DNA of 64,000 bases from Euptelea pleiosperma (Eukaryota; Streptophyta; Magnoliopsida; Ranunculales; Eupteleaceae), in NCBI GenBank assembly GCA_035048495.1, contig JASUTR010000093.1, positions 1 to 64,000 of the forward strand. Direction: 5' to 3'. The notes under the pieces are model-generated. The model did not search any database. It was given only the letters and a program-made list of their open reading frames with translations, and had not been told where the DNA came from. The position numbers and the translations under genes are program-made. This document shows positions 27,401-38,597 of this stretch, piece after piece (position 1 is the stretch's first letter; the number at the start of each line of letters is the position of its first letter).

Positions 27401-30400
27401 TCGTAATTGGACTCAAACTCTTCCATCCCTATTGTTTCAACACATTTGAAGTGTTGGAACAAGATTCGGGACAGTCGAAACAAGTTAGCTCCATCCGTGC
27501 GTCAACGTCTCAAATTGGACTCATTTTGTGTGTTACACTCCGAAGCCTATAACTTGTGACTTTTTCGCAACCAGACCTCGTAATTGGACTCAAACTCTTA
27601 TATCACTATTGTTTCAAGACATTTGAAGTGTTGGAACAAGATTCGGGACAGTCGAAACAAGTTAGCTCTATCTGTGCGTCAACGTCTCAAATTGGACTCA
27701 TTTTGTGTGTTACATTCCGAAGCCTATAACTTGTGACTTTTTCGCTACCAGACCTCGTAATTAGACTCAAACTCTTCCATTACTATTGTTTCAACACATT
27801 TGAAGTGTTGGAGCAAGATTCGGACCAGTCGAAACATGTTAGCTCCATCCGTGCGTCAACGTCTGAAATTGGACTCAGTTTGTGTGTTACATTCCGAAGC
27901 CTATAACTTGTTACTTTTTCGCAAACAGTGCTCGTAATTGGACTCAAACTCTTCCATTACTATTGTTTCAACAGATTTGAAGTGTTGGAATAAGATTTGG
28001 GTCTGTCGAAACAAGTTAGCTCCATCCGTGCGTCAACGTCTCAAATTGGACTCAGTTTGTGTGTTACATTCCGAAGCCTATAACTTGTTTCTATTTCGCA
28101 ACCAGTGCTCGTAATTGGACTCAAACTCTTCCATTAGTTTAGTTTCAAAAGATTTGAAGTGTTGGAATAAGATTTGGGTAAGTCGAAACAAGTTAGCTTC
28201 ATCCGTGCGTCAACGTCTCAAATTGGACTCAGTTTGTGTGTTACATTCCGAAGCCTATAACTTGTGACTTTTTCGCAACCAGACCTCGTAATTGGACTCA
28301 AACTCTTCCATCACTATTGTTTCAACACATTTGAAGTGTTAGAATAAGATTTGGGTCAGTCGAAACAAGTTAGCTCCATCCGTGCGTCAACGTCTCAAAT
28401 TGGACTCAGTTTGTGTGTTACATTCCGAAGCCTATAACTTGTTACTTTTTCGCAACCAGTGCTCGTAATTGGACTCAAACTCTTCCATTACTTTTGGTTC
28501 AACACATTTGAAGTGTTGGAGCAAGATTCGGACCAGTCGAAACAAGTTAGCTCCATCCGTGCGTCAACGTCTCAAATTGGACTCAGTTTGTGTGTTACAT
28601 TCCGAAGCCTATAACTTGTTACTTTTTCGCAACCAGTGCTCGTAATTGGACTCAAACTCTTCCATTACTATTGTTTCAACAGATTTTTGTGTTGGAATAA
28701 GATTTGGGTCAGTCGAAACAAGTTAGCTCCATCCGTGCGTCAACGTCTCAAATTGGACTCAGTTTGTGTGTTACATTCCGAAGCCTATAACTTGGTACTT
28801 TTTCGCAACCAGTGCTCGTAATTGGACTCAAACTCTTCCATTACTTTTGTTTCAACAGATTTGAAGTGTTGGAATAAGATTTGGGTCAGTCGAAACAAGT
28901 TAGCTCCATCCGTGCGTCAACGTCTCAAATTGGACTCAGTTTGTGTGTTACATTCCGAAGCCTATAACTTGTGACTTTTTCACAACCAGACCTCGTAATT
29001 AGACTCAAACTCTTCCATTACTATTGTTTCAACACATTTGAAGTGTTGGAGCAAGATTCGAAACAGTCGAAACAAGTTAGCTCGATCCGTGCGTCAACGC
29101 CTCAAATTGGACTCAGTTTGTGTGTTACATTCCGAAGCCTATAACTTGTGACTTTTTCGCAACCAGACCTCGTAATTGGACTCAAACTCTTCCATCCCTA
29201 TTGTTTCAACACATTTGAAGTGTTGGAACAACATTCGGGACAGTCGAAACAAGTTAGCTCCATCCGTGCGTCAACGTCTCAAATTGGACTCATTTTGTGT
29301 GTTACACTCCGAAGCCTATAACTTGGGACTTTTTCGCAACCAGACCTCGTAATTGGACTCAAACTCTTATATCACTATTGTTTCAAGACATTTGAAGTGT
29401 TGGAACAAGATTCGGGACAGTCGAAACAAGTTAGCTCCATCCGTGCGTCAACGTCTCAAATTGGACTCATTTTGTGTGTTACATTCCGAGCCTATAACTT
29501 GTGACTTTTTCGCAACCAGACCTCGTAATTAGACTCAAACTCTTCCATTACTATTGTTTCAACACATTTGAAGTGTTGGAGCAAGATTCGGAACAGTCGA
29601 AACAAGTTAGCTCCATCCGTGCGTCAACGTCTCAAATTGGACTCAGTTAGTGTGTTACATTCCGAAACCTATAACTTGTGACTTTTTCGCAACCAGACCT
29701 CGTAATTAGACTCAAACTCTTCCATTACTGTTGTTTCAACACATTTTAAGTGTTGGAGCAAGATTCGGACCAGTCGAAACAAGTTAGCTCCATCCGTGCG
29801 TCAACGTCTCAAATTGGACTCAGTTTGTGTGTTACATTCCGAAGCCTATAACTTGGGACTTTTTCGCAACCAGACCTCGTAATTGGACTCAAACTCTTCC
29901 ATCACTGTTGTTTCAACACATTTGAAGTGTTGGAACAAGATTCGGGACAGTCGAAACAAGTTAGCTCCATCCGTGCGTCAACGTCTCAAATTGGACTCAG
30001 TTTGTGTGTTACATTCCGAAGCCTATAACTTGTTACTTTTTCGCAACCAGTGCTCGTAATTGGACTCAAACTCTTCCATTACTTTTGTTTCAACAGATTT
30101 GAAGTGTTGGAATAAGATTTGGGTCAGTCGAAACAAGTTAGCTCCATCCGTGCGTCAACGTCTCAAATTGTACTCAGTTTGTGTGTTACATTCCGAAGCC
30201 TATAACTTGTGACTTTTTCGCAACCAGACCTCTTAATTAGACTCAAACTCTTCCATTACTATTGTTTCAACAGATTTTTGTGTTGGAATAAGATTTGGGT
30301 CAGTCGAAACAAGTTAGCGATATCCGTGCGTCAACGTCTCAAATTGGACTCAGTTTGTGTGTTACATTCCGAAGCCTATAACTTGGTACTTTTTCGCAAC

Positions 30401-32330
30401 CAGTGCTCGTAATTGGACTCAAACTCTTCCATTACTTTTGTTTCAACAGATTTGAAGTGTTGGAATAAGATTTGGGTCAGTCGAAACAAGTTAGCTCCAT
30501 CCGTGCGTCAACGTCTCAAATTGGACTCAGTTTGTGTGTTACATTCCGAAGCCTATAACTTGTGACTTTTTCACAACCAGACCTCGTAATTAGACTCAAA
30601 CTCTTCCATTACTATTGTTTCAACACATTTGAAGTGTTGGAGCAAGATTCGGAACAGTCGAAACAAGTTAGCTCGATCCGTGCGTCAACGCCTCAAATTG
30701 GACTCAGTTTGTGTGTTACATTCCGAAGCCTATAACTTGTGACTTTTTCGCAACCAGACCTCGTAATTGGACTCAAACTCTTCCATCCCTATTGTTTCAA
30801 CACATTTGAAGTGTTGGAACAACATTCGGGACAGTCGAAACAAGTTAGCTCCATCCGTGCGTCAACGTCTCAAATTGGACTCATTTTGTGTGTTACACTC
30901 CGAAGCCTATAACTTGGGACTTTTTCGCAACCAGACCTCGTAATTGGACTCAAACTCTTATATCACTATTGTTTCAAGACATTTGAAGTGTTGGAACAAG
31001 ATTCGGGACAGTCGAAACAAGTTAGCTCCATCCGTGCGTCAACGTCTCAAATTGGACTCATTTTGTGTGTTACATTCCGAGCCTATAACTTGTGACTTTT
31101 TCGCAACCAGACCTCGTAATTAGACTCAAACTCTTCCATTACTATTGTTTCAACACATTTGAAGTGTTGGAGCAAGATTCAGAACAGTCGAAACAAGTTA
31201 GCTCCATCCGTGCGTCAACGTCTCAAATTGGACTCAGTTAGTGTGTTACATTCCGAAACCTATAACTTGTGACTTTTTCGCAACCAGACCTCGTAATTAG
31301 ACTCAAACTCTTCCATTACTGTTGTTTCAACAGATTTTAAGTGTTGGAGCAAGATTCGGACCAGTCGAAACAAGTTAGCTCCATCCGTGCGTCAACGTCT
31401 CAAATTGGACTCAGTTTGTGTGTTACATTCCGAAGCCTATAACTTGGGACTTTTTCGCAACCAGACCTCGTAATTGGACTCAAACTCTTCCATCACTGTT
31501 GTTTCAACACATTTGAAGTGTTGGAACAAGATTCGGGACAGTCGAAACAAGTTAGCTCCATCCGTGCGTCAACGTCTCAAATTGGACTCAGTTTGTGTGT
31601 TACATTCCGAAGCCTATAACTTGTTACTTTTTCGCAACCAGTGCTCGTAATTGGACTCAAACTCTTCCATTACTTTTGTTTCAACAGATTTGAAGTGTTG
31701 GAATAAGATTTGGGTCAGTCGAAACAAGTTAGCTCCATCCGTGCGTCAACGTCTCAAATTGTACTCAGTTTGTGTGTTACATTCCGAAGCCTATAACTTG
31801 TGACTTTTTCGCAACCAGACCTCTTAATTAGACTCAAACTCTTCCATTACTATTGTTTCAACACATTTGAAGTGTTGGAGCAAGATTCGGAACAGTCGAA
31901 ACAAGTTAGCTCGATCCGTGCGTCAACGCCTCAAATTGGACTCAGTTTGTGTGTTACATTCCGAAGCCTATAACTTGTGACTTTTTCGCAACCAGACCTC
32001 GTAATTGGACTCAAACTCTTCCATCCCTATTGTTTCAACACATTTGAAGTGTTGGAACAACATTCGGGACAGTCGAAACAATTTAGCTCCATCCGTGCGT
32101 CAACGTCTCAAATTGGACTCAGTTTGTGTGTTACATTCCGAAGCCTATAACTTGTTTCTTTTTCGCAACCAGTGCTCGTAATTGGACTCAAACTCTTCCA
32201 TTACTTTTGTTTCAACAGATTTGAAGTGTTGGAATAAGATTTGGGTAAGTCGAAACAAGTTAGCTCCATCCGTGCGTCAACGTCTCAAATTGGACTCAGT
32301 TTGTGTGTTACATTCCGAAGCCTATAACTT
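24413..32330. repeat. 46-monomer satellite superblock, copy 2
   Basis: This is the near-identical downstream copy of 16275-24190. Scattered differences include TTAGCGATATCC near 30315, where copy 1 reads TTAGCTCCATCC; ACATTGG in copy 1 versus ACATTTG here near 27622; and AATTTAGC near 32080 versus AAGTTAGC. The two copies are separated by only 1-2 monomers (about 24190-24413). Agreement stops near 32332, where this copy continues TTGTGAC but copy 1 reads TTGTTTC. Confidence 0.9.
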
Positions 32331-33696
32331 GTGACTTTTTCGCAACCAGACCTCGTAATTGGACTCAAACTCTTCCATCACTATTGTTTCAACACATTTG
32401 AAGTGTTGGAATAAGATTTGGGTCAGTCGAAACAAGTTAGCTCCATCCGTGCGTCAACGTCTCAAATTGGACTCAGTTTGTGTGTTACATTCCGAAGCCT
32501 ATAACTTGTTACTTTTTCGCAACCAGTGCTCGTAATTGGACTCAAACTCTTCCATTACTTTTGTTTCAACACATTTGAAGTGTTGGAGCAAGATTCGGAC
32601 CAGTCGAAACAAGTTAGCTCCATCCGTGCGTCAACGTCTCAAATTGGACTCAGTTTGTGTGTTACATTCCGAAGCCTATAACTTGTGAATTTTTCGCAAC
32701 CGGACCTCGTAATTAGACTCAAACTCTTCCATTACTTTTGTTTCAACAGATTTGAAGTGTTGGAATAAGATTTGGGTCAGTCAAAACAAGTTAGCTCCAT
32801 CCGTGCGTCAACGTCTCAAATTGGACTCAGTTTGTGTGTTACATTCCGAAGCCTATAACTTGTGACTTTTTCACAACCAGACCTCGTAATTAGACTCAAA
32901 CTCTTCCATTGCTATTGTTTCAACACATTTGAAGTGTTGGAGCAAGATTCGGAACAGTCGAAACAAGTTAGCTCGATCCGTGCGTCAACGCCTCAAATTG
33001 GACTCAGTTTGTGTGTTACATTCCGAAGCCTATAACTTGTGACTTTTTCGCAACCAGACCTCGTAATTGGACTCAAACTCTTCCATCCCTATTGTTTCAA
33101 GACATTTGAAGTGTTGGAACAACATTCGGGACAGTCGAAACAAGTTAGCTCCATCCGTGCGTCAACGTCTCAAATTGGACTCATTTTGTGTGTTACACTC
33201 CGAAGCCTATAACTTGTGACTTTTTCGCAACCAGACCTCGTAATTGGACTCAAACTCTTATATCACTATTGTTTCAAGACATTTGAAGTGTTGGAACAAG
33301 ATTCGGGACAGTCGAAACAAGTTAGCTCCATCCGTGCATCAACGTCTCAAATTGGACTCATTTTGTGTGTTACATTCCGAGCCTATAACTTGTGACTTTT
33401 TCGCAACCAGACCTCGTAATTCGACTCAAACTCTTCCATTACTATTGTTTCAACACATTTGAAGTTTTGGAGCAAGATTCGGACCAGTCGAAACAAGTTA
33501 GCTCCATCCGTGCGTCAACGTCTGAAATTGGACTCAGTTTGTGTGTTACATTCTGAAGCCTATAACTTGTTACTTTTTCGCAACCGGTGCTCGTAATTGG
33601 ACTCAAACTCTTCCATTACTTTTGTTTCAACAGATTTGAAGTGTTGGAATAAGATTTGGGTCAGTCGAAACAAGTTAGCTCCATCCGTGCGTCAAC

Positions 33697-33701
33697 GTCT
33701 C
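33697..33701 (+). other. Target site duplication, left copy (GTCTC)
   Basis: The five bases directly left of the TG terminus of the retroelement are GTCTC, identical to 48991-48995. Removing the element and one copy restores an uninterrupted satellite monomer: the CGCAACC-type landmarks at 33579 and 49050 would then lie exactly 177 bp apart. Confidence 0.97.
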
Positions 33702-34463
33702 TGAAAGTAGGGTTTTCCCGCGTCGTTGGTTACGGAAATCCTAGATCTCAACAATATTTGTAATTATCCGATTCTTTTTCACTCAAATCCTGCAAAAATC
33801 ACAGGGTTGTACAGTGGCTCGTGTCGGATGTCGATCCGCACTCGGGGTTAGTTTGCGTAATTCAACGACATGAAATGACGGATTTTTATCAAGAAAACAT
33901 GGAGGGGTGAGAATGGTGATGGATTTAAAACATTCTTAGTGATTTTTAGAGAGAGAAATTACCACAAACAATCAAAAACACAAAAGTAAACTAACAAATG
34001 CAAAAATAATAATTTTATTCATCCTCAATGAGTCTTACAAAATCAAATTAAATTCAAAAATTAACCTAGAAAGCCATAAAAATTAGAGAGAGAAATGAGA
34101 AAATGTAGAGAGAGAAATATCTAGGGAGAGAAATTAGAGAGGGAAAACTAAAGTTTAGAGAGAGAGAGTGAACAAGTGGGTAAGAGATCTTACCAAGTGA
34201 AAGGGTTCGTGAAGAGAGGTGATGTCCAGGAGAATGATTGCACCGATGGGGGGGTGAAGTGCAGCGACTGGTGGTAGAGCTCTTGCCCGAAAGTTGCAGG
34301 CCATCCAAAGGGGCCAGGGTTTGAAGGTTTAAGGAGATGAGCAGGATGAAGGTGGCGATGTGAGCGAGAACTTGCAGCAGGTGGTAGCGAGGCGTCCAGC
34401 AGGATTCAAGGATGAAGCTAACGGCTCCCTCCTCTCTTCTTATTCACCTCTTCTCTTTTTTTT

Positions 34464-34465
<2 letters not shown>

Positions 34466-34496
<31 letters not shown>
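34466..34496. repeat. Poly-T run of 31 in the 3' LTR
   Basis: Thirty-one consecutive T on the plus strand (poly-A in element sense), against 23 at the matching place in the other LTR (46839-46861). This accounts for the whole 8-bp length difference between the LTRs. It may be real slippage or sequencing uncertainty. Confidence 0.9.
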
Positions 34497-34497
<1 letters not shown>

Positions 34498-35503
34498 GGT
34501 TAAGGCTTGAGATCAAAGAGTGGGGGAGTGTTGGAATGAGAAAATGAGTGGGGCTGTAGGGTGAATGAGGACTGGTGGATGGTTGCAAGGAGGACCGGCA
34601 GGTGGAGTTGAGAAGACGGTCTGCAAGTTAGTAGGCCGTGGTGGCTGGGGCGTGGTGGTTGGTGATGCAGCAAGCTGAAGGATGCTAGCAGCAGGCGGTG
34701 GTGGAGAGATGGCCAGGTAGGAGGTGGCAGCAAGGAGGGGGGCGCACCAGGTTTGCACCCCTTCCTCTATCTTCTTCTTCTTTCTTTCCTCTCTCTCTTT
34801 TCTTTTTTTTTTTTTTCTTGTTTTTGGTTTTCTTTTGAAAGAGAAATGAGAGGAAGAGACCGGCTAGGAAGGCTTGGACGGACTGGAGTTGCAGGTTGCA
34901 ACTCCAGCAACCGTTAGAGGGGGTGAGAGCGCTAGAAGAGAGAGGAAAAGATAGGAGATGGCCGACCGGAGTTGCAGTTCCGGCGAAGTGGTGGTGGTGG
35001 AAGCAAAAATCACAACAGCAAGTGCTGCTGCCCCTCTTTTAGGTAGCAAATAGATGGAGGATAGAAGCGGTTGGTGGAGGCGATCTTGGTGTGGCTGCTG
35101 TGGAGAAAACAGAACCAGTCCGGCGATCAAGTTCGCCGGAGTTGCAGGTTTCAACAGGAATTAATGGTGGGTGATGCTGTGGTGTTTAGCTGGTGGTGGT
35201 AACAATGGTAGCAGGCGGTGTAAGGTGCTGTGGTGCTTAGATGGTGATGGCAGCAGTGCAAAGGCCCTCCTTCACCTCGTTTTCTTCTTCTCTTCCCCTT
35301 TTTTTTTTTGTTTTTTTGAAGAAAACGTGGATGGAAAATGGGAGAGAGAGGGACGGCCAGCAAGAGAGAGATGAGGAGGGTGGCTTAGGGTTTTTGGGAA
35401 GAGATAAGGAATAGGAGAGGGACGGTCAAGAGAGTTTGAGAACGTGGGAGAGAGGAAGGGAAGGGATCGATTTCGGAACTTCCAAAACGTGGAGAGAGGA
35501 TCC

Positions 35504-35509
35504 TTTATA
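35504..35509 (-). promoter_or_regulatory. TATA box candidate in the 3' LTR
   Basis: Element-sense TATAAA lies inside the palindrome CCTTTATAAAGG, about 1.1 kb from the LTR start. In the identical 5' LTR this would place transcription start after a U3 of about 1.1 kb. Only the motif and its position support it. Confidence 0.4.
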
Positions 35510-36105
35510 AAGGAACCGTGGGTTTCTATCTTTGAAATCCACGGTTTCTAAAATTTTTTTTTTTAAAAACTTCTCCTCCCTCCTTCCAATGAGGTGAGGA
35601 CGTGTGTAAGAGATATTACACTTCAACGTCCCTCACTCTCTCTCCATAAAAATAGAAACTATCCCCCCCTATTTCTTAGAAAATTTCCTTATTTTGTAAA
35701 TTAGTTTGACTTTCCAAAAATTTCTTTTTATTTCTTTTAAAAAAAAAAATCTTCCATTGAAAATCTTCCCCTGGTCACTAACGTTGATCAATACCTAGGT
35801 TCCTCATAGCCCTTCCGATGAAGGGGATGATGGATTGAAAGTATGGACGTCATGCGGATGATAGGACTAGTGACGTTCGACCAAGGTGATGATGGGGATC
35901 GAATGGATGATCTACTGGCGATCAGACGGTAGACGAGGATGGCCATAATAGGATGGATCATTGGACAGTGGCGATCAGCCAAGGTAGGCCTTAGGATCGC
36001 GTGATTGCGAAGGGAGAGATGATTGGATGATTGAGATTGATAGTAGAGAGATAATGAGGATTTAGAGAGAGGAGAGAGAAAATATTACAAAAATAAAAAG
36101 AAAAA

Positions 36106-36180
36106 TGCTAGCAGAGGATTTTGAACCCTGATCTCTGACTTGGTCTTCTGCATGCTTTACCAATTGAGCTAGTCCTCAAC
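36106..36180 (-). other. tRNA-like segment with Pol III A and B boxes in the 3' LTR
   Basis: In element sense, TAGCTCAATTGG (36160-36171) matches the tRNA A-box consensus TRGCNNARYNGG. After 32 bases comes GGTTCAAAATCC (36116-36127), a B box with one extra A relative to GGTTCRANTCC. A run of five T follows at 36101-36105, as in a Pol III terminator. A D-arm of three pairs and a T-arm of about four pairs can be drawn. The acceptor and anticodon arms do not form a convincing functional tRNA, so this is best called a degenerate tRNA or a tRNA-derived piece. The D-arm looks most like plant tRNA-Lys by eye. Confidence 0.6.
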
Positions 36181-36590
36181 TTGTGTTAGTTGATAAGCTT
36201 TAATTTCCTTAGTCTCTTCTTTGAGGGCTTGTCTCTCCTTCTCCCTTTGTCGTCTCTCGACTCTTTTGCTCTCTCTCTCTGGCTCTTCTTCTCTCTTTGG
36301 CCTACATCTTCTTGTCCAAGTCCACTGGCTCTTTATGCTTTGATTAAAGGCATTGTAGGTTGATTGTGGGCCCACAATTCTCGAAAATCGTCCCATCGGG
36401 GTGTCCTGCGACAGAAGAAGCGCGTAATCAAAACGGCTTAATATTTAGACTTCCGAAAATGTGTTTAATGCATGCAAATATACCATTTCGTCCAGAAAAG
36501 TGTGTTTTACGCAATGAGATAGACTCTTACGTAGAAAAGTGGATAATTAGAGCAGTTTTACGTAGGAGAGTGCGATAACGCTAACAGGAT

Positions 36591-36611
36591 AAGTGCTTAA
36601 AATAAGCACTT
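36591..36611. other. Hairpin 14 bp inside the 3' LTR terminus
   Basis: AAGTGCTTA, a 3-base spacer AAA, then TAAGCACTT form a perfect 9-bp inverted repeat. It lies just inside the LTR edge that is the U3 start in element sense. The same hairpin is at 48956-48976 in the other LTR. Confidence 0.75.
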
Positions 36612-36625
36612 TTGAGCGAATATCA

Positions 36626-36639
36626 CAACCCCCAACCAG
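36626..36639 (-). other. Polypurine tract, probable plus-strand primer site
   Basis: In element sense TGGTTGGGGGT lies three bases before the 3' LTR TGATA start. A G-rich tract at this place normally primes plus-strand DNA synthesis. It is not purely purine, and the same 11-mer occurs twice more upstream at 38273-38283 and 38558-38568. Confidence 0.6.
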
Positions 36640-38174
36640 CATATTGCCAATCCTTGGCAATTAGTGCGAAATACATGAGCTTAAAAGGGCTCTGCACATG
36701 CTGCACACTTTTTCATATTAGCTCAGGGAAAACCCCGTTCGTCAAATCATTGAATGGATGCAAAAAACAGTTACATGCTAGCGAAGAGTTGGAAAGTTTT
36801 GGCAAGACTACAGACTGATAATCATGACCCAGAATAGTCAGACTCTGCGTGTGTGTGTGCTCAACGTTCTCATCATCCAACAGTAAAGATTTCCAGATCA
36901 CCTCTAAGTTTTTATGCCTCGACCTCAAATCTCACATGTTTAGCACTCAGAATAGAATCACACAAGAAGGGTTTTCTTTTTTTTTTCTCTCAATTTATAT
37001 GTGAGGAGATGTATTTAATATAAAGAGGCAAAAGATCTCACATATGTTTTATTTGAAGGAAGGACATCTTTAACAGAAGAAGATCTCATGATTGGAATAC
37101 CACTTCACTCGGGAACGTCAGATCAAACTCTATAGCTTCTCTTTCTCCAATCTCCACATTTTATGATCGTACTATCCTAGAATCAAGTAGGACTTTCCTG
37201 GGTTGTAATGAGGCTTAGGTCAGGTGTAGAGAGATAAAGGAATACAGGATTTCAAAGATCTTGAGAGGATATTGCCATTTTCTTGAATTTTTCCTGTGAC
37301 GTAACACCATTATCTGGTTCTTTTTCCTTTTTTCGTATTTTTCTCTTTTTCTTGATATTTCTGAGACTGCTCAATTTCTTTTCAGCTCTTCTTCATACTT
37401 TCTTTCTATATTTTGTTTTTGGCTTGAACCACTTTCTTTTCCTTTTGATTCTTCTTCTTTACTTTTCTTTTTCACGGTACACCCACATCAGTTATTCTTT
37501 TGTCCATCTCAAAATAAGGGTAGCCAGTCATGTTTCGTAGCTGGACTGGATTTTAGGTTGATGGGTTTGCAAATAAAAGGCTTTTATAGAACGGCTCAAG
37601 GGGTTTCTAGTGAAGTATAATTCAGGTGAGTAAAAAGGCTGAATGGTTCAGAAAAATGGCCTAAATCATTTTCTAGGGTTTGCACTATCATGTATACTGT
37701 CTTGACTGGATACAGAGAAGGTTCTGTCGTAGTAATCCAATGTTGATGTCGTTCCGAGTTTTATGATCGAAGCAAAAGATAATGAGATCTCTCAACGAAT
37801 TATTGCGGGCATGAAGAATAGTGAGTCATCTTGTGACTCAGGATTAATGTATACTCTCTGAAATGATTAAAGGCTCGAAAGCTTACTGGGTTAGGTCTCC
37901 ACAATTCTTCTCACAGGATCTCTAGAATTTCCAAACTTAGGATGACTCTGATGTTGATAGTGTACAATTGTGCCGAATCTGATTTTTTTTCTGAGTTTTC
38001 AAACCTGCTGTAGTCACGCTTGAATTGACTCAACGCTAACTTTAAACAAAAATTGACATCCTCAATACTGACTTAACGGAGGTTTTCAGCTAATCAAAGT
38101 CAGGGTATTTGACACATTTTTGAAATTCTAGAAAACTTTTGGAGAACATCGGAAATCACCCCAAAAACAAAAAG

Positions 38175-38205
38175 TTTTTTTTTTTTTTTTTATTATTATT
38201 ATTAT

Positions 38206-38246
<41 letters not shown>
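38175..38246. repeat. T/(TTA)n simple repeat, poly-A in element sense
   Basis: A 72-bp tract of T16, about six TTA units, then T36 or more on the plus strand. In element sense it is a poly-A/TAA tract about 350 bp after the polyprotein stop. It may be a simple microsatellite, or the tail of an older retroposed insertion; no target duplication was identified. Confidence 0.9.
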
Positions 38247-38249
<3 letters not shown>

Positions 38250-38272
38250 GACATGAGTTTTTGTAAATACCC

Positions 38273-38283
38273 ACCCCCAACCA
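38273..38283 (-). other. Extra polypurine-like motif TGGTTGGGGGT (middle copy)
   Basis: An exact 11-base match to the motif beside the 3' LTR at 36628-36638, in the same orientation. Secondary polypurine tracts occur in some retroelements; function here is inference. Confidence 0.5.
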
Positions 38284-38557
38284 AAATACAGCACCGTCCT
38301 CGGTGCTCATGACCGGGACATAAAATGATAACAAATCAATGATGATGATGCAAAGATTCAGGAAGGATGTTACCAAGTCGGCAGAAACTCGACAGTGTGT
38401 GGTACCTGATGATCGGAAGAATGACTGTACCTGCATTTCCAGAGATATAACAGTAATAACAAATGCATGAGACTCATGTACTCTAGGAATACCGGAATTG
38501 CCTTTCCGAAAGCGCTAAGTTTTACGTCTTCAGCCAGACATGACGGGGGTGACAGGC

Positions 38558-38568
38558 ACCCCCAACCA
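38558..38568 (-). other. Extra polypurine-like motif TGGTTGGGGGT (upstream copy)
   Basis: A third exact copy of the 11-mer, about 30 bases after the polyprotein stop codon in element sense. Confidence 0.5.
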
Positions 38569-38597
38569 AGTTGGAGCACAGGAGACTGAGTAGATCA

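Larger units (their letters stand above)
1..33701. repeat. 177-bp satellite array, left arm (about 190 monomers)
   Basis: Head-to-tail tandem array, all monomers in one orientation. The landmark CGCAACCAG recurs every 177 bp from about 3.5 kb onward. Monomers fall into recurring subtypes told apart by diagnostic positions: CAACACATTT or CAACAGATTT; GGAACAAGATTCGGG, GGAGCAAGATTCGGA or GGAATAAGATTTGGG; CCAGACCTCG or CCAGTGCTCG; CTTATATCAC or CTTCCATCCC. Subtypes follow one another in ordered series, which produces higher-order repeats. Long, uniform, gene-free arrays of this monomer size are typical of plant centromeric satellites, but CENH3 occupancy cannot be seen from sequence. No gene, inversion or other insertion was found before 33701. 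Confidence 0.97.
33702..36625 (-). repeat. 3' LTR (left copy on the plus strand), 2924 bp
   Basis: It is identical to 46075-48990 except for four substitutions seen at 34102, 36381, 36478 and 36531 and a poly-T run of 31 here versus 23 in the partner. Element-sense ends are TGATATTCGC and CTACTTTCA. Contents in element order: a 9-bp-stem hairpin near the start, a tRNA-like segment, a TATA box candidate, and long GA/CT-rich and poly-T tracts. Several Pro/Ser/His-rich reading frames inside it come from low-complexity CT-rich sequence and I do not treat them as genes. Confidence 0.97.
36640..38597 (-). other. Non-coding 3' internal region; no env-like gene seen
   Basis: This stretch of about 2 kb lies between the polyprotein stop and the polypurine tract. 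Many Athila elements carry an env-like gene here. The longest element-sense reading frames are only about 60-70 codons, and none shows a signal peptide, membrane anchor or other recognisable domain. A plus-strand frame at 37283-37540 looks membrane-like only because it reads the complement of a purine-rich stretch. The region also holds two extra G-rich polypurine-like motifs and a 72-bp T/TTA tract. Confidence 0.7.

Noticed and set aside
1..33701. CRISPR array
   Set aside because: Repeats are 177 bp, contiguous and with no unique spacers; the context is a plant genome.
34500..35363. Pro/His/Ser-rich minus-strand frames inside the LTRs (also 46865-47728)
   Set aside because: They arise from CT/GA-rich low-complexity LTR sequence and match no known family. 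Their identity in both LTRs reflects LTR duplication.
36106..36180. Functional host tRNA gene
   Set aside because: The A box is good, but the acceptor and anticodon arms do not pair well and the B box has an extra base. It is kept as a tRNA-like segment instead.
37283..37540. 85-codon plus-strand frame that looks like a membrane protein
   Set aside because: It is antisense to the element and reads a T/C-rich tract, which gives Phe and Leu codons by composition. It is not an env-like gene.
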